Origin: Piscinibacter caeni
GTDB taxonomy: Bacteria > Pseudomonadota > Gammaproteobacteria > Burkholderiales > Burkholderiaceae_C
Assembly (NCBI GenBank): GCA_003265685.1
Contig: QJOU01000028.1
Location: 1 to 64,000 of the forward strand
Direction: 5' to 3'
DNA: 64,000 bases
The notes under the pieces are model-generated. The model saw only the letters and a program-made list of their open reading frames with translations. It made no database searches and was not told where the DNA came from. Position 1 is the stretch's first letter. The number at the start of each line of letters is the position of its first letter. The position numbers and the translations under genes were made by a program. Of this stretch, positions 42,724 to 52,365 are shown in pieces.

Positions 42724-43749
42724 TCAGATGCCTTGCGGCTTGCGCAGCGTGCGCATGCGGTCGACGGCATGCACCGTGAGCGTCTGAGTCTCGTCGCCGC
42801 GCCGGATCACCAGCTCGACGTCGCGCTCGGCCGCATCCTTCCAGAGCCGCTTGTAGAAGGTCTCGAGCGCGCCGACCTCGGTGCCGTCGATGCGCAGGAT
42901 GCGGTCGCCCGGCTGCAGGCCGGAGCGTTCGGCCGGGCTGTCGCGCGTGACGCGCACCACCTGCACCGCCCCCTCGTTCTCGGCGCAGTTGACGCCCAGC
43001 CAGGCGCGGTGGCTCTGGCGCGAGGCGCCGCGGCTGCGCAGCTCGGCCAGGATCGGCGGCAGCAGGTCGACCGGCACGAACATGTTGCCTGGCAGGCGCC
43101 CGGCGGCCGGGCCCAGCGCGTCGCTGACGACCAGGGAGCCGATGCCCAGCAGCTCGCCATCGAGGTTGAACAGGCCGGCGCCGCTGTGGTCGCCGCGTGC
43201 CGGCACGGTGAACAGCGCCTGCTCGAGGTGGTACTCCCAGTAGCCCGAGAACGGCCGGCGCGACACCAGCCGCGCGAGGCTCAGCTCGCCGTCGTCGCCG
43301 CCGCTGGCGACCATCAGCGGCTCGTCGAGATCGGCCGCGTCGGCGCGGCCCAGGCGCACCGGCGCGATGCGCAGCGGCGCGAGCGCCTGCAGCAGGCCGA
43401 AGCCCGAGGCCTGGTCGTAGGCCACCACCCGCGCCGGCACCACGCGCCCACTGTCCAGCAGCAGGTCGACCCGCTCGGCCTCGAGCACCAGGTAGCCGAT
43501 GGTCAGCACCAGCCCGTCGTCGCCGATCAGCACGCCCGAGCCCTGGCGCACGCGGCCCAGCGAGGCGATCGAGCCGGCATCCTCGACCGCCAGGCTGATC
43601 ACGCCGACCATGGCGGCCTGGGCCCGCACCAGTGCCTCGGTCTTGTCCGGCAGGGCGGCCGTGCCGCTGGCCGGGATCTGCGCCGCCGACGTGGCGGTGA
43701 CCAGGGCCAGGACCATGGGGAGCAGGCAGCGGCGGAGCAGGTCGGGCAT
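42724..43749 (-). CDS. Degenerate S1C (DegP/HtrA-like) protein with PDZ domain, probably not a protease
   Basis: A 341-residue exported protein: signal MPDLLRRCLLPMVLALVTATSAA, a trypsin-like domain (GSGVLIGDDGLVLT... to about 230) and a PDZ domain from about 255 (WLGVNCAEN...SPAERSGLQPGDRILRIDG). Compared with DegP, the catalytic His of TNAHVV is Tyr (TIGYLV) and the catalytic Asp of DLAVL is Gly (SGFGLL); the Ser is retained in DHSGAGLF. With two of three triad residues gone it is unlikely to cut peptides and may be a binding or sensing protein. Annotation pipelines would call it a serine protease. Confidence 0.83.
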   Translation of the reverse strand: MPDLLRRCLLPMVLALVTATSAAQIPASGTAALPDKTEALVRAQAAMVGVISLAVEDAGSIASLGRVRQGSGVLIGDDGLVLTIGYLVLEAERVDLLLDSGRVVPARVVAYDQASGFGLLQALAPLRIAPVRLGRADAADLDEPLMVASGGDDGELSLARLVSRRPFSGYWEYHLEQALFTVPARGDHSGAGLFNLDGELLGIGSLVVSDALGPAAGRLPGNMFVPVDLLPPILAELRSRGASRQSHRAWLGVNCAENEGAVQVVRVTRDSPAERSGLQPGDRILRIDGTEVGALETFYKRLWKDAAERDVELVIRRGDETQTLTVHAVDRMRTLRKPQGI

Positions 43750-43939
43750 GGCGAACTCCCGCGGGGACGCAGGCGACCAGCATGGACCTTCGCGGTCGCC
43801 CTGCGCTGTGCAGGGGCATTGGCGGGGCACGGTCGGGTGCACGCGTTGCGTGCGCTCAACGCGGCCCGGCCGGGCGCCGGCTACAAGCCTGTGAAGGGCT
43901 GCCGACGCCGGGTTCGACGGCCTGTCGAAGGAGGACGAC

Positions 43940-44362
43940 ATGACACTGGCAAAGACCGTCGCCGCGCTGATTGCCGCGCCGCTGCTGACCTGCAGCATGA
44001 CCGCCGCGTGGGCGCAGGCCAAGCCCGATGCGGGCAAGCGCGAGTACGACGCCAACTGCGCCGTCTGCCACGGCGCGGATGGCCGCGGCAACGGCCCCTA
44101 TGTCGATCTGCTCAAGCGCAGCCCGCCGGACCTGACCCAGCTGCAGAAGCGCAACGGCGGCGTGTTCCCGCTGCAGCGGGTCTACGAGGTGGTGGAGGGC
44201 GCCGGGGTCGGCCACGGCACGCGCGACATGCCGATCTGGGGCGATCGCTACCGGGCCCAGGCGGCCGAGTACTACGTCGACGTGCCCTACAACGACCAGG
44301 CCTACGTGCGGGCGCGCATCCTCGCGCTGGCCGAGTACCTGAGTCGTTTGCAGGCGCGCTGA
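43940..44362 (+). CDS. Periplasmic c-type cytochrome
   Basis: A 140-residue single-haem cytochrome c with signal peptide (MTLAKTVAALIAAPLLTCSMTAAWAQ), haem motif CAVCH near residue 39 and the likely axial Met in TRDMPIWGDRY near 95. The block DGRGNGPYVDLLKRSPPDLT is typical of small class I cytochromes fused or attached to oxidases or oxidoreductases. GAAGGAGG sits five bases before the ATG, a strong Shine-Dalgarno. Convergent with the rhomboid gene. Confidence 0.92.
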   Translation: MTLAKTVAALIAAPLLTCSMTAAWAQAKPDAGKREYDANCAVCHGADGRGNGPYVDLLKRSPPDLTQLQKRNGGVFPLQRVYEVVEGAGVGHGTRDMPIWGDRYRAQAAEYYVDVPYNDQAYVRARILALAEYLSRLQAR

Positions 44363-44400
44363 ACGGGCGCGCGGGAGCGCGGCCGGCGCCCGCTCAGCGC
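44356..44400. terminator. Long inverted repeat holding both convergent stop codons
   Basis: Arms 44356-44370 and 44386-44400 match at 14 of 15 positions with a 15-base loop. The left arm includes the TGA of the cytochrome gene (44360-44362), the right arm the complementary stop of the rhomboid gene (44394-44396). Probably a bidirectional terminator, although there is no T-tract. Confidence 0.55.
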
Positions 44401-44981
44401 CGGCCGAACGGCGCTTGGCCGCGCCAGTAGCGGATCATCAGCCAGCCGCCGAGCATGCCGCCGAGGTGCGCGAAGTGCGCCACGCCGCCGGTGGGCGAGT
44501 ACACGCCCAGGGCCAGCTCGATCACGCCGAACACCACCACGAAGGTCTTGGCCTTCATCGGGATGGGCGGGATCAGCAGCATGACCGTGCGGTTCGGGAA
44601 CATCATGCCGTAGGCCAGCAGCAGGCCGAACAGCCCGCCCGACGCGCCGACCGTCGGCGCCCCGGCGAACAGCAGGCCCACGGCCAGCTGCGTCAGCGCG
44701 GCCGTCAGCACGCTCGCGAAGTACAGCTGCAGGTAGCGCTTGCCGCCCCACAGCCGCTCGAGCTCGGAGCCGAACATCCACAGGCCGAGCATGTTGAAGA
44801 ACAGGTGGCCGAAGCTGCCGTGCAGGAAGGCGTAGGTGCCGACCTGCCAGGGCATGAACGCGCTGCCGAGCGGCCACAGCGCGAACCAGTGCGTCAGCAG
44901 GCCGCCGAGCAGCACATCCAGCGCGTAGAACGCGACGTTGGCGAGGATCAGCGCTTGGGTCAGGGGCGGCAGCGGCGGCAT
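44394..44981 (-). CDS. Rhomboid family intramembrane serine protease
   Basis: A 195-residue six-helix membrane protease. Motifs: HLFFNMLGLWMFG with the helix-2 His/Asn, catalytic Ser in GASGGLFGLL near residue 112 and catalytic His in HFAHLGGMLGGWL near 165. ATG 44981 chosen near the first helix; an in-frame ATG at 45014 adds 11 residues. No clear Shine-Dalgarno at either. The gene follows tRNA-Leu in the same direction by 20-53 bases and may be read from the tRNA transcript. Confidence 0.9.
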   Translation of the reverse strand: MPPLPPLTQALILANVAFYALDVLLGGLLTHWFALWPLGSAFMPWQVGTYAFLHGSFGHLFFNMLGLWMFGSELERLWGGKRYLQLYFASVLTAALTQLAVGLLFAGAPTVGASGGLFGLLLAYGMMFPNRTVMLLIPPIPMKAKTFVVVFGVIELALGVYSPTGGVAHFAHLGGMLGGWLMIRYWRGQAPFGRR

Positions 44982-45033
44982 GCGGTGGGTTGTCGTCGGT
45001 CGCGGTGGACGCATCCGGGCGATGCGTGGAGCC

Positions 45034-45120
45034 TGGTGCCGGAGACCGGAATCGAACCGGTACGAGGTTGCCCTCGGCAGATTTTGAGTCTGCTGCGTCT
45101 ACCGATTTCGCCACTCCGGC
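45034..45120 (-). tRNA. tRNA-Leu (anticodon CAA)
   Basis: 87 bases on the minus strand. Acceptor GCCGGAG (45120-45114) pairs with CTCCGGC; anticodon stem GCAGA/TCTGC encloses the loop CTCAAAA with anticodon CAA; the long variable arm (CGAGGGCAACCTCG) marks a class II tRNA; the T-arm loop is TTCGATT. The 3' CCA is encoded (45036-45034). Reads UUG. Confidence 0.97.
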
Positions 45121-45190
45121 CGGTGGAGCGCGCTCGGGCGCGAAGGGGCCGGATTATGGCACGCACCCTGCGAGGCGCCGGCCGGCCTGA

Positions 45191-45196
45191 GACAAT
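45191..45196 (+). promoter_or_regulatory. Possible -10 element (GACAAT) before cysM
   Basis: GACAAT lies 18 bases before the cysM ATG, with GAGGAG between. Same hexamer as before ftsK and rarA. No clear -35. Confidence 0.3.
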
Positions 45197-45214
45197 GCGC
45201 CGCGAGGAGACTCC

Positions 45215-46144
45215 ATGCCTGCTTCGAAAGCCCCGGCGCCGCCGCGCTACCCCACCCTCGAGGACGTGATCGGCCAGACGCCGCTGGTGCGGCTGCAGCG
45301 CGTGCCGGGCGCCGAGAACGAGCGCCGTGGCAACGTGATCCTCGGCAAGCTCGAGGGCAACAACCCGGCCGGCTCGGTGAAGGACCGCCCGGCCATCAGC
45401 ATGATCCGGCGCGCCGAGGAGCGCGGCGAGATCAAGCCCGGCGACACGCTGATCGAGGCCACCTCGGGCAACACCGGCATCGCGCTGGCCATGGCCGCGG
45501 CGATCCGCGGCTACCGCATGGTGCTGATCATGCCGGAGGACCTGTCGATCGAACGCGCGCAGACCATGAAGGCCTTCGGCGCGGAACTGGTGCTGACGCC
45601 GCGCTCCGGCGGCATGGAGTACGCGCGCGACCTGGCCGAGCAGATGCAGAAGGACGGCAAGGGCCGCGTGCTCGACCAGTTTGCCAACCCGGACAACCCG
45701 CGTGTCCACTACGAGACCACCGGCCCCGAGATCTGGCGCGACACCGCCGGACGCATCACGCACTTCGTCAGCGCGATGGGCACCACCGGCAGCATCACCG
45801 GCACCTCGCGCTTCCTCAAGGAGAAGAACCCGGCGGTGCGCGTGATCGGCGCGCAGCCCGCCGACGGCTCGCGCATCCCCGGCATCCGCAAGTGGCCGGC
45901 CGAGTACCTGCCCAAGATCTACGACCCGACCTGGGTCGACGAACTGGTGTCGGTCAGCCAGTCGGATGCCGAGGAGATGGCCCGCCGGCTGGCGCGCGAG
46001 GAGGGCCTGTTCGCCGGCATCTCGGCGGCCGGGGCCTGCTGGGTGGCGCTGCAGATCGCCAGGCAGGTGGAGGGCGCGACCATCGTCTTCATCGTCTGCG
46101 ACCGCGGCGACCGCTACCTCTCGACCGGGGTGTTCCCGGCGTGA
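45215..46144 (+). CDS. cysM: Cysteine synthase B
   Basis: A 309-residue PLP enzyme making cysteine from O-acetylserine and sulfide or thiosulfate. PLP lysine in NPAGSVKDRP near residue 56, the substrate loop ATSGNTGIALA, and the phosphate-binding GTTGSITG near 185. The sequence after the active site (KWPAEYLPKIYD) fits CysM more than CysK. GAGGAG precedes the ATG. Its stop overlaps the Nudix start (GTGA). Confidence 0.94.
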   Translation: MPASKAPAPPRYPTLEDVIGQTPLVRLQRVPGAENERRGNVILGKLEGNNPAGSVKDRPAISMIRRAEERGEIKPGDTLIEATSGNTGIALAMAAAIRGYRMVLIMPEDLSIERAQTMKAFGAELVLTPRSGGMEYARDLAEQMQKDGKGRVLDQFANPDNPRVHYETTGPEIWRDTAGRITHFVSAMGTTGSITGTSRFLKEKNPAVRVIGAQPADGSRIPGIRKWPAEYLPKIYDPTWVDELVSVSQSDAEEMARRLAREEGLFAGISAAGACWVALQIARQVEGATIVFIVCDRGDRYLSTGVFPA

Positions 46145-46683
46145 GCGGCGCCTACGTCTACTGCCCCGCCTGCGCGACGCCGCTGCAGCGGCTGGTGCGC
46201 GAGGAGGACGCCGGCCCCAAGGAACGGCTGCGCTGCCCGGCCTGCGACTGGACGCACTGGAACAATCCGACGCCGGTGCTGGCCGCGGTGGTGGAGTGTG
46301 CGGACCGCGGCGGGCAGATCCTGCTGGCGCGCAACTCCGCGTGGACGCAGCGCATGTTCGCGCTGATCACCGGCTTCATGGAGGCCGGCGAGTCGCCGGT
46401 CGAGGGCATTGCGCGCGAGGTGGCGGAGGAGACCGGGCTGGCGGTCGACGCGGTGAACCTGATCGGCGTCTACGACTTCCAGCGCATGAACCAGGTGATC
46501 ATCGCCTACCACGTGCTGGCGCGCGGCGAGGTGCGCCTGTCGCCCGAGCTGGCCGAGTACCGGCTCTACACGCCCGAGACGGTGCGCTGCTGGAGCGCCG
46601 GCACCGGGCAGGCCCTGGCGGACTGGCTGCGCTCGCGCGGGCACGAGCCGGTTTTCCTCGAGGGCCCGCCGCGCGCGGCCTAG
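46141..46683 (+). CDS. Nudix hydrolase with N-terminal zinc ribbon
   Basis: A 180-residue protein with CPAC...CPAC zinc ribbon (residues 6-39) followed by HWNNPTPV and a Nudix box of the form G-x5-E-x7-RE-x2-EE-x-G (GFMEAGES...REVAEETGL) near 80-102. The ribbon-plus-Nudix arrangement is that of NudC-type NADH pyrophosphatases, but the N-terminal NudC domain and the SQPWPFP motif are missing, so the substrate is open. Starts with GTG overlapping the cysM stop. Confidence 0.88.
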   Translation: MSGAYVYCPACATPLQRLVREEDAGPKERLRCPACDWTHWNNPTPVLAAVVECADRGGQILLARNSAWTQRMFALITGFMEAGESPVEGIAREVAEETGLAVDAVNLIGVYDFQRMNQVIIAYHVLARGEVRLSPELAEYRLYTPETVRCWSAGTGQALADWLRSRGHEPVFLEGPPRAA

Positions 46684-46686
46684 AAT
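46681..46686 (+). promoter_or_regulatory. Possible -10 element (TAGAAT) before tusA
   Basis: TAGAAT begins inside the stop of the Nudix gene and ends 21 bases before the tusA ATG. No clear -35. Confidence 0.3.
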
Positions 46687-46707
46687 CCGTCGTCGCCGGA
46701 GACCGAC

Positions 46708-46935
46708 ATGGACGCCCAGAAAGAGATCGACACCCGCGGGCTGAACTGCCCGCTGCCCATCCTGAAGGCCAAGAAGGCGCTGGCCGACATGAAAAGCGGC
46801 GACGTGCTCAAGGTCGTCGCCACCGACCCGGGCTCGGTGCGCGACTTCCAGGCCTTCGCCCGCCAGACCGGCAACGAACTGGTCGAACAATCCTCGGCCA
46901 ACGACGAGTTCGTGCACTACCTGCGCCGCAGGTAA
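46708..46935 (+). CDS. tusA: TusA family sulfurtransferase
   Basis: A 75-residue persulfide carrier with the active Cys in LNCPLPILKAKKAL near residue 13 (C-P-x-P motif), full length for the family. TusA passes sulfur to tRNA thiolation, molybdenum cofactor and Fe-S pathways. Position after cysM and the Nudix gene suggests a sulfur cluster. GGAG precedes the ATG. Confidence 0.93.
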   Translation: MDAQKEIDTRGLNCPLPILKAKKALADMKSGDVLKVVATDPGSVRDFQAFARQTGNELVEQSSANDEFVHYLRRR

Positions 46936-47095
46936 GCGCGCCGAGTTCCCGCTCCGCCCGTTCGAGGGCTGGCCCGCGCCGCGGCGGCATGCCAAAGTCG
47001 TGACCGTTCGGCCGCCGGTGTCCGCTGCGCGGCATACTGGGCTCCCCGCCCGAAACACCGTCACCTGCCCGCACGGCGGGCCGTCACCCCGGCGC

Positions 47096-48073
47096 ATGAA
47101 GCTGCTTGTCGTCGAACCGCTCGAGACGGAGGTCATGCAGTGGCTGGAGGCGCGCCACGAGGTGCGCTTCGCGCCCGAACTCGCGCTCGACCCGCGTGCG
47201 CTGCGCCAGGCGCTCTACAACGTGCGCGCGATGATCGCGCCGCCGTCCGCCCCGGTGGATGCTCAGACGCTGCACAGCGCACCGCTGCTGCGCGCCATCG
47301 GCCGCGTCAGCGCCGGCCTGGAGAACATCGACCTGGATGCCTGCGCGCGCGCCGGCGTCGAGGTGGTGCGCAGCCTGACCGCCACTGCGCAGGCCGAGGC
47401 CGAATTCATGATCGGCGCGCTGCTGTCGATGCTGCGCCGCGTGCCGGTTGTCGGCACCGACGGGCTGCTGGTGGGCCGCGAGCTGGGCGCGGCGACGGTC
47501 GGCCTGATCGGCATGCCGCCGGCGGCGCGCTCGATGTCGACCCTGCTGGCGGCCTTCGGCTCGAAGGTGGTCGGCTACGACCCCTCGCTGCATGCGAGCG
47601 ACGGCGTGTGGGAGCGCTGGAAGGTGCAGCCGCTGCCGCTGCGCGAACTGCTCGAGCGCTGCGACGCGGTGTGCGTGCAGCTGAGTTACTTCAGCCGTTA
47701 CCACGGCCTGCTGGGCGAGCGCTTCCTGCCGCACTGCAAGCCCAACCAGGTGATCGTCTGCACCGCCCACTCGGGCCTGTTCGACGACGCGGCGCTTGCG
47801 CGCGAGCTGGCCGGCGGGCGCATCGCCGCGGCCTGGTTCGACAGCCTGGAGCCCGGCGCGCTCGACCCCGGCCGCCCGCTGGCCGGCATCTCGACGCTGC
47901 AGGTCACGCCCTGCGTGGCCAGCACCACGCGCGAGTCGCGCCTGCGCAGCGCCTGGGCGGTGGCGCGCCGCATCGACGAGCTGATCGCCGCCGCGCCGGC
48001 CACGCCGCGCGAGTTCAGGCCGACGGAGCCAGGCGTGCCGACTGATCTCGCAGACGGTCCCGCGTCGCCGTGA
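47096..48073 (+). CDS. D-2-hydroxyacid dehydrogenase homologue with altered catalytic and cofactor residues
   Basis: A 325-residue protein of the phosphoglycerate/formate dehydrogenase fold, with [34 protein letters not shown] and [21 protein letters not shown]. The NAD glycine motif G-x-G-x-x-G is GMPPAA, the catalytic Arg of the ARG motif is His (TAHSG), and the catalytic His of TPH is Cys (VTPCVAS). The Glu in the LEP segment may remain. It is therefore unlikely to be a normal dehydrogenase. ATG at 47096 chosen; an upstream in-frame start at 47000 would add a non-family extension. Its last 59 bases overlap the convergent valS. Confidence 0.83.
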   Translation: MKLLVVEPLETEVMQWLEARHEVRFAPELALDPRALRQALYNVRAMIAPPSAPVDAQTLHSAPLLRAIGRVSAGLENIDLDACARAGVEVVRSLTATAQAEAEFMIGALLSMLRRVPVVGTDGLLVGRELGAATVGLIGMPPAARSMSTLLAAFGSKVVGYDPSLHASDGVWERWKVQPLPLRELLERCDAVCVQLSYFSRYHGLLGERFLPHCKPNQVIVCTAHSGLFDDAALARELAGGRIAAAWFDSLEPGALDPGRPLAGISTLQVTPCVASTTRESRLRSAWAVARRIDELIAAAPATPREFRPTEPGVPTDLADGPASP

Positions 48074-50852
48074 GCTCGGCGATGCGCTGACGCACCTGCG
48101 CCACCACCTCGGCCGGCGCGCGCGCCACGAAGCTTTCGTTGGCCAGCTTGCCGGTCTCGCGCGCCAGGTCGGCCTCGACCTTGGCGACCTCCTTCTCGAG
48201 GCGCACGCGCTCGGCGGCGAGGTCGATCTCCACGTGCAGCGCCAGGCGCGTCGCGCCGCGCACCACCACCGGCAGGTGGCGCGTGGCCGCGGCGAAGTCG
48301 GCCTCGTCGTCGAACACCTGCACGTCCGCGAGCTTGGCGAGCGCGGCCAGCAGCGGCGCGGCCGAGCGCACGAAGTCCGCGTCACCGCAGGCGCGCAGCG
48401 GCACGCGCTGGCCCGGCGGCAGGCCCATCTCGCTGCGCAGCGCGCGGCAGGCGCCGGCGAGTTCCTTGAGCCGGGCCACCCAGGCGTCGGCCGCCGGATC
48501 GATCTTCTCCAGCTGCGCCTGCGGATAGGCTGCGCGCACGATGCCGCCGTCGGTGGGCCGGCCGGCCACCGGCGCGACGCTCTCCCACAGCTCCGCGGTG
48601 ATGAACGGCGCGATCGGGTGCAGCAGGCGCAGCACCGTCTCGAGCGTGCGGAGCAGCGTGCGCCGCGTGGCGCGCTGCTGCGCCTCGGAGCCGCCGGCGA
48701 TCTGCACCTTGGCGATCTCGATGTACCAGTCGCAGTACTCGTCCCACACGAAGCTGTAGATGGCGTTGGCGACGTTGTCGAGCCGGTAGTCGGCGAAGCC
48801 CTGCGCCACCGCGGCCTCGACCCGCTGCAGCTCGCCGGCGATCCAGCGGTCGGCCGGCGAGAAGCTCATGTAGCCGTGGAACGGCCCGCCGGGCTCGCAT
48901 TCCGCCTTGGTGTGCTCCTTCAGCCCGCAGTCCTGCGCCTCGCAGTTCATCAGCACGAACTTGGTGGCGTTCCAGAGCTTGTTGCAGAAGTTGCGGTAGC
49001 CCTCGCAGCGCTTGGTGTCGAAGTTGACGTTGCGGCCGAGCGTGGCGTAGCTCGCCATCGTGAAGCGCAGCGCGTCGGCGCCGAAGGCGGGAATGCCCTG
49101 CGGGAACTCCTTCTCCGTGTCCTTGCGCACGCGCGGCGCGGTCTCGGGCCGGCGCAGGCCGGTGGTGCGCTTCTCGAGCAGCGGCGCGAGCGCGATGCCG
49201 TCGATCAGGTCGACCGGGTCGAGCACGTTGCCCTCGCTCTTGCTCATCTTGTGGCCGTGCGCGTCGCGCACCAGGCCGTGGATGTAGACGTGGCGGAACG
49301 GCACCTTGCCGGTGAAGTGCACCGTCATCATGATCATCCGGGCGACCCAGAAGAAGATGATGTCGAAGCCGGTCACGAGCACGGTGGAGGGCAGGAACAG
49401 GTCCTGCTCGGGCGTCTGCTCCGGCCAGCCGAGCGTGGAGAAGGGCACCAGCGCCGAGGAGTACCAGGTGTCCAGCACGTCCGGGTCGCGTGTCAGCGGC
49501 CCGTGATAGCCGGCCGCGGCGGCGCGCTCGCGCGCCTGCGCCTCGCTGCGCGCGACGAACTGTTCGCCGCCCGTGCCGTACCAGGCCGGGATCTGGTGGC
49601 CCCACCAGAGCTGGCGCGAGATGCACCAGTCCTGGATGTTCTTCATCCACTGGTTGTAGGTGTTGATCCACTGCTCGGGCACGAACTTCACCGAGCCGTT
49701 CTCCACCACCTCGATGGCCTTGGCGGCGATGCTCCTGCCGTCCGCGCCCGGCTTGCTCATCGCGACGAACCACTGGTCGGTCAGCATCGGCTCGACCACC
49801 TGGCCGGTGCGCGCGCAGCGCGGCACCATCAGGCGGTGCTTCTTCGTCTCGACCAGCAGGCCCTGTGCCTCGAGGTCGGCCACCACCTTCTTGCGCGCGA
49901 CGAAGCGGTCGAGCCCGCGGTAGGCCGCGGGCGCGTTGTCGTTGATCTTCGCGTCCAGGCTCAGCACGCCGATCATCGGCAGGCCGTGGCGCTGGCCCAC
50001 GGCGTAGTCGTTCGGGTCGTGCGCCGGCGTGACCTTCACGACGCCGGTGCCGAACGCGCGGTCGACGTAGGCGTCGGCGATCACCGGGATCTCGCGCTCG
50101 CACAGGGGCAGGCGCACCATCTTGCCGATCAGCGCGGCGTAGCGCTCGTCCTCCGGGTGCACCATCACCGCGGTGTCGCCGAGCATGGTCTCGGGCCGCG
50201 TCGTCGCCACCACCAGCGTGCCCGAGCCGTCGGCCAGCGGATACGCGATGTGCCAGAGGAAGCCGTCCTCCTCCTCGCTCTCGACCTCGAGGTCGGACAC
50301 GGCAGACATCAGCACCGGGTCCCAGTTGACCAGTCGCTTGCCGCGGTAGATCAGGCCCTCGTCGTACAGCCGCACGAAGGTGTCGGTGACGACCTTCGAG
50401 AGCTTCTCGTCCATCGTGAAGTACTCGTGCTCCCAGCTCACGCTGTCGCCCAGGCGGCGCATCTGGCGCGTGATGGTCGCGCCCGAGCTGTGCTTCCAGT
50501 CCCACACGTGCTTCAGGAATCCCTCGCGGCCGAGGTCATGCCGGCTGATGCCGGCCTCCTGCAGCTGGCGCTCGACGACGATCTGCGTGGCGATGCCGGC
50601 GTGGTCCGTGCCCGGCAGCCACAGCGTGTTGAAGCCGCGCATCCGGTGGTAGCGCGTCAGCGAGTCCATGATCGTCTGGTTGAACGCATGGCCCATGTGC
50701 AGCGTGCCGGTCACGTTGGGCGGCGGCAGCTGGATGCTGAACGAGGGCTTCGCCGGGTCCAGCGTGGGCCGGAAGGCGCCGGAGGCTTCCCAGGCGGCGC
50801 TCCAGCGGGCCTCGATGTCGGCCGGTTCGAAGGACTTGGCGAGTTCGGTCAT
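48015..50852 (-). CDS. valS: Valyl-tRNA synthetase
   Basis: A 945-residue class Ia synthetase. HIGH motif as [13 protein letters not shown] near residue 50, editing domain ([22 protein letters not shown]), KMSKS motif [14 protein letters not shown] near 536, and the C-terminal coiled coil with [22 protein letters not shown]. Length fits bacterial ValRS. It overlaps the preceding convergent gene by 59 bases at its 3' end. Confidence 0.96.
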   Translation of the reverse strand: MTELAKSFEPADIEARWSAAWEASGAFRPTLDPAKPSFSIQLPPPNVTGTLHMGHAFNQTIMDSLTRYHRMRGFNTLWLPGTDHAGIATQIVVERQLQEAGISRHDLGREGFLKHVWDWKHSSGATITRQMRRLGDSVSWEHEYFTMDEKLSKVVTDTFVRLYDEGLIYRGKRLVNWDPVLMSAVSDLEVESEEEDGFLWHIAYPLADGSGTLVVATTRPETMLGDTAVMVHPEDERYAALIGKMVRLPLCEREIPVIADAYVDRAFGTGVVKVTPAHDPNDYAVGQRHGLPMIGVLSLDAKINDNAPAAYRGLDRFVARKKVVADLEAQGLLVETKKHRLMVPRCARTGQVVEPMLTDQWFVAMSKPGADGRSIAAKAIEVVENGSVKFVPEQWINTYNQWMKNIQDWCISRQLWWGHQIPAWYGTGGEQFVARSEAQARERAAAAGYHGPLTRDPDVLDTWYSSALVPFSTLGWPEQTPEQDLFLPSTVLVTGFDIIFFWVARMIMMTVHFTGKVPFRHVYIHGLVRDAHGHKMSKSEGNVLDPVDLIDGIALAPLLEKRTTGLRRPETAPRVRKDTEKEFPQGIPAFGADALRFTMASYATLGRNVNFDTKRCEGYRNFCNKLWNATKFVLMNCEAQDCGLKEHTKAECEPGGPFHGYMSFSPADRWIAGELQRVEAAVAQGFADYRLDNVANAIYSFVWDEYCDWYIEIAKVQIAGGSEAQQRATRRTLLRTLETVLRLLHPIAPFITAELWESVAPVAGRPTDGGIVRAAYPQAQLEKIDPAADAWVARLKELAGACRALRSEMGLPPGQRVPLRACGDADFVRSAAPLLAALAKLADVQVFDDEADFAAATRHLPVVVRGATRLALHVEIDLAAERVRLEKEVAKVEADLARETGKLANESFVARAPAEVVAQVRQRIAELTATRDRLRDQSARLAPSA

Positions 50853-50968
50853 GGCGCGCTCAGGCACGGCATCGCGCCGTGAAACAAGGTGCAAGCAGGG
50901 GAGGTCGGATTGTAGGTGGAGCGCTGTCCCTGCTAAGGTGCCGCGCGTCGTGGCAGGAGGGCGGGGCG

Positions 50969-52273
50969 ATGCAGGGTCGCGGGTGGAAGTGGGTGTCGGT
51001 GCTGGTGCTGCTGGTGGCGGCCTGCGGCGGCGACGACGAGCGCCGCCCCGCGCCGGCGGCGAGCTGCGACCTGCCGACGCAGCAGGCCTGGCTGCGCGAC
51101 TACATGCACGACTGGTACCTGTGGGCCGACCGCGCGCCCGACCCGGCACCGGACGGCTACCCCACGCTCGCGGCCTACTTCGAGGCGCTGCGCTTCCCCG
51201 GCGACGCGACCACGCGGGCCGATGTCTGGAGCTTCTTCCAGAGCACCACCAGCTACCAGCAGTTCTACGGCGAAGGCCAGACCATGGGCTACGGCCTGTT
51301 CGTCAACGGCATCGAGCGCACGCTGCCGCTGCGCGTGCGCATGGTCGAGCCGCGCGGGCCGGCCGCGCTGGCCGGCCTGGTGCGCGGCGACCGCATCGTC
51401 TCGATCGACGGCGTGCCCGACAGCGAGCTGATCACCGGCGACTTCGCGCCGCTCAGTCCGGCACAGCCCGGCCAGCGCATCGCCGTGGAGGTGGAGAACG
51501 CCCAGGGACGGCGCAGTGTCGAGCTGACCGCGGCCGTCTACGACCTGACGCCGGTGCCGACGACCCGCGTGCTGGCCCTGCCCGACGGCCGGCGCGCCGG
51601 CTATCTCGCGCTGAAGGACTTCATCCCGCAGGCCGAGGCGCCGCTGGACGCCGCCTTCGCCGAATTCCGTGCCCAGGGGGCGAGCGAGCTGATCGTCGAC
51701 CTGCGCTACAACGGCGGTGGCCGCATCTCCACCGCCCGGCGCCTGGCCTCGCAGGTGGTCGGCGCGGTGCAGTCGGGGAACCGCTTCGTGCTGCTGCGCT
51801 ACAACGCCGCGCACCAGGACGCCAACATCGACATGCGCTTCACCTCGGCCGCGGCGCCCGCGTTCGCGCGGGTGGTCGTGCTGACGGGCGCTCGCACCTG
51901 CTCGGCCAGCGAGCTGATCGTCAACGGCCTGGTGCCCCATGCGGAGGTGGTGACGATCGGCGACACGACTTGCGGCAAGCCCTACGGCTTCACCCCGGTC
52001 GACTCCTGCGGCAACACCTTCAGCGTGGTCAATTTCGACTCGGTCAATGCGGCGGGCATGGGCGGTTACGACCAGGGCCTCGCGCCGACCTGCCCGCTGG
52101 AGGAGGACTTCACCGCCGCCATCGGCGACCCGGCCGAGAAGCTCACCGGCGCGGCGCTCGACTACCTGCACATGGGCAACTGCCCGGCACCCGGCGCGAC
52201 GGCGGCCCGGGCCGCGCTGCGCCGGCCGGCCATGCTGGAACCGGGCGAGCGCCGCGGCATGAGCGCCGACTGA
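50969..52273 (+). CDS. S41 family (C-terminal processing) peptidase, lipoprotein
   Basis: A 434-residue protein with lipoprotein signal ([12 protein letters not shown], lipobox Cys near 18), an N-terminal helical cap, a PDZ-like domain ([23 protein letters not shown] near 125) and the S41 core: [10 protein letters not shown], nucleophile Ser in TCSASELI near 312 and the Lys in TTCGKPYGF near 335. Two extra Cys near the end may form a disulfide. It would act in the periplasm on unknown substrates. Divergent from valS. Confidence 0.87.
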   Translation: MQGRGWKWVSVLVLLVAACGGDDERRPAPAASCDLPTQQAWLRDYMHDWYLWADRAPDPAPDGYPTLAAYFEALRFPGDATTRADVWSFFQSTTSYQQFYGEGQTMGYGLFVNGIERTLPLRVRMVEPRGPAALAGLVRGDRIVSIDGVPDSELITGDFAPLSPAQPGQRIAVEVENAQGRRSVELTAAVYDLTPVPTTRVLALPDGRRAGYLALKDFIPQAEAPLDAAFAEFRAQGASELIVDLRYNGGGRISTARRLASQVVGAVQSGNRFVLLRYNAAHQDANIDMRFTSAAAPAFARVVVLTGARTCSASELIVNGLVPHAEVVTIGDTTCGKPYGFTPVDSCGNTFSVVNFDSVNAAGMGGYDQGLAPTCPLEEDFTAAIGDPAEKLTGAALDYLHMGNCPAPGATAARAALRRPAMLEPGERRGMSAD

Positions 52274-52365
52274 CGCCGCGCCCGGGTGTCGGCGGCCCGT
52301 ACCGCCAGACACATTCCGACATGTTCCCCCACAGCCGCGCAACATGGCGCGCCGACGATGGCGCG

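Noticed and set aside
45034-45120. tRNA-Leu as an integration site of a mobile element
   Set aside because: No integrase, no direct repeat of the tRNA 3' end seen nearby, and the flanking genes are ordinary chromosomal ones.
48234-50882. An 880-codon plus-strand frame antisense to valS
   Set aside because: Its content mirrors valS codon positions and it has no motif; valS itself is unambiguous.
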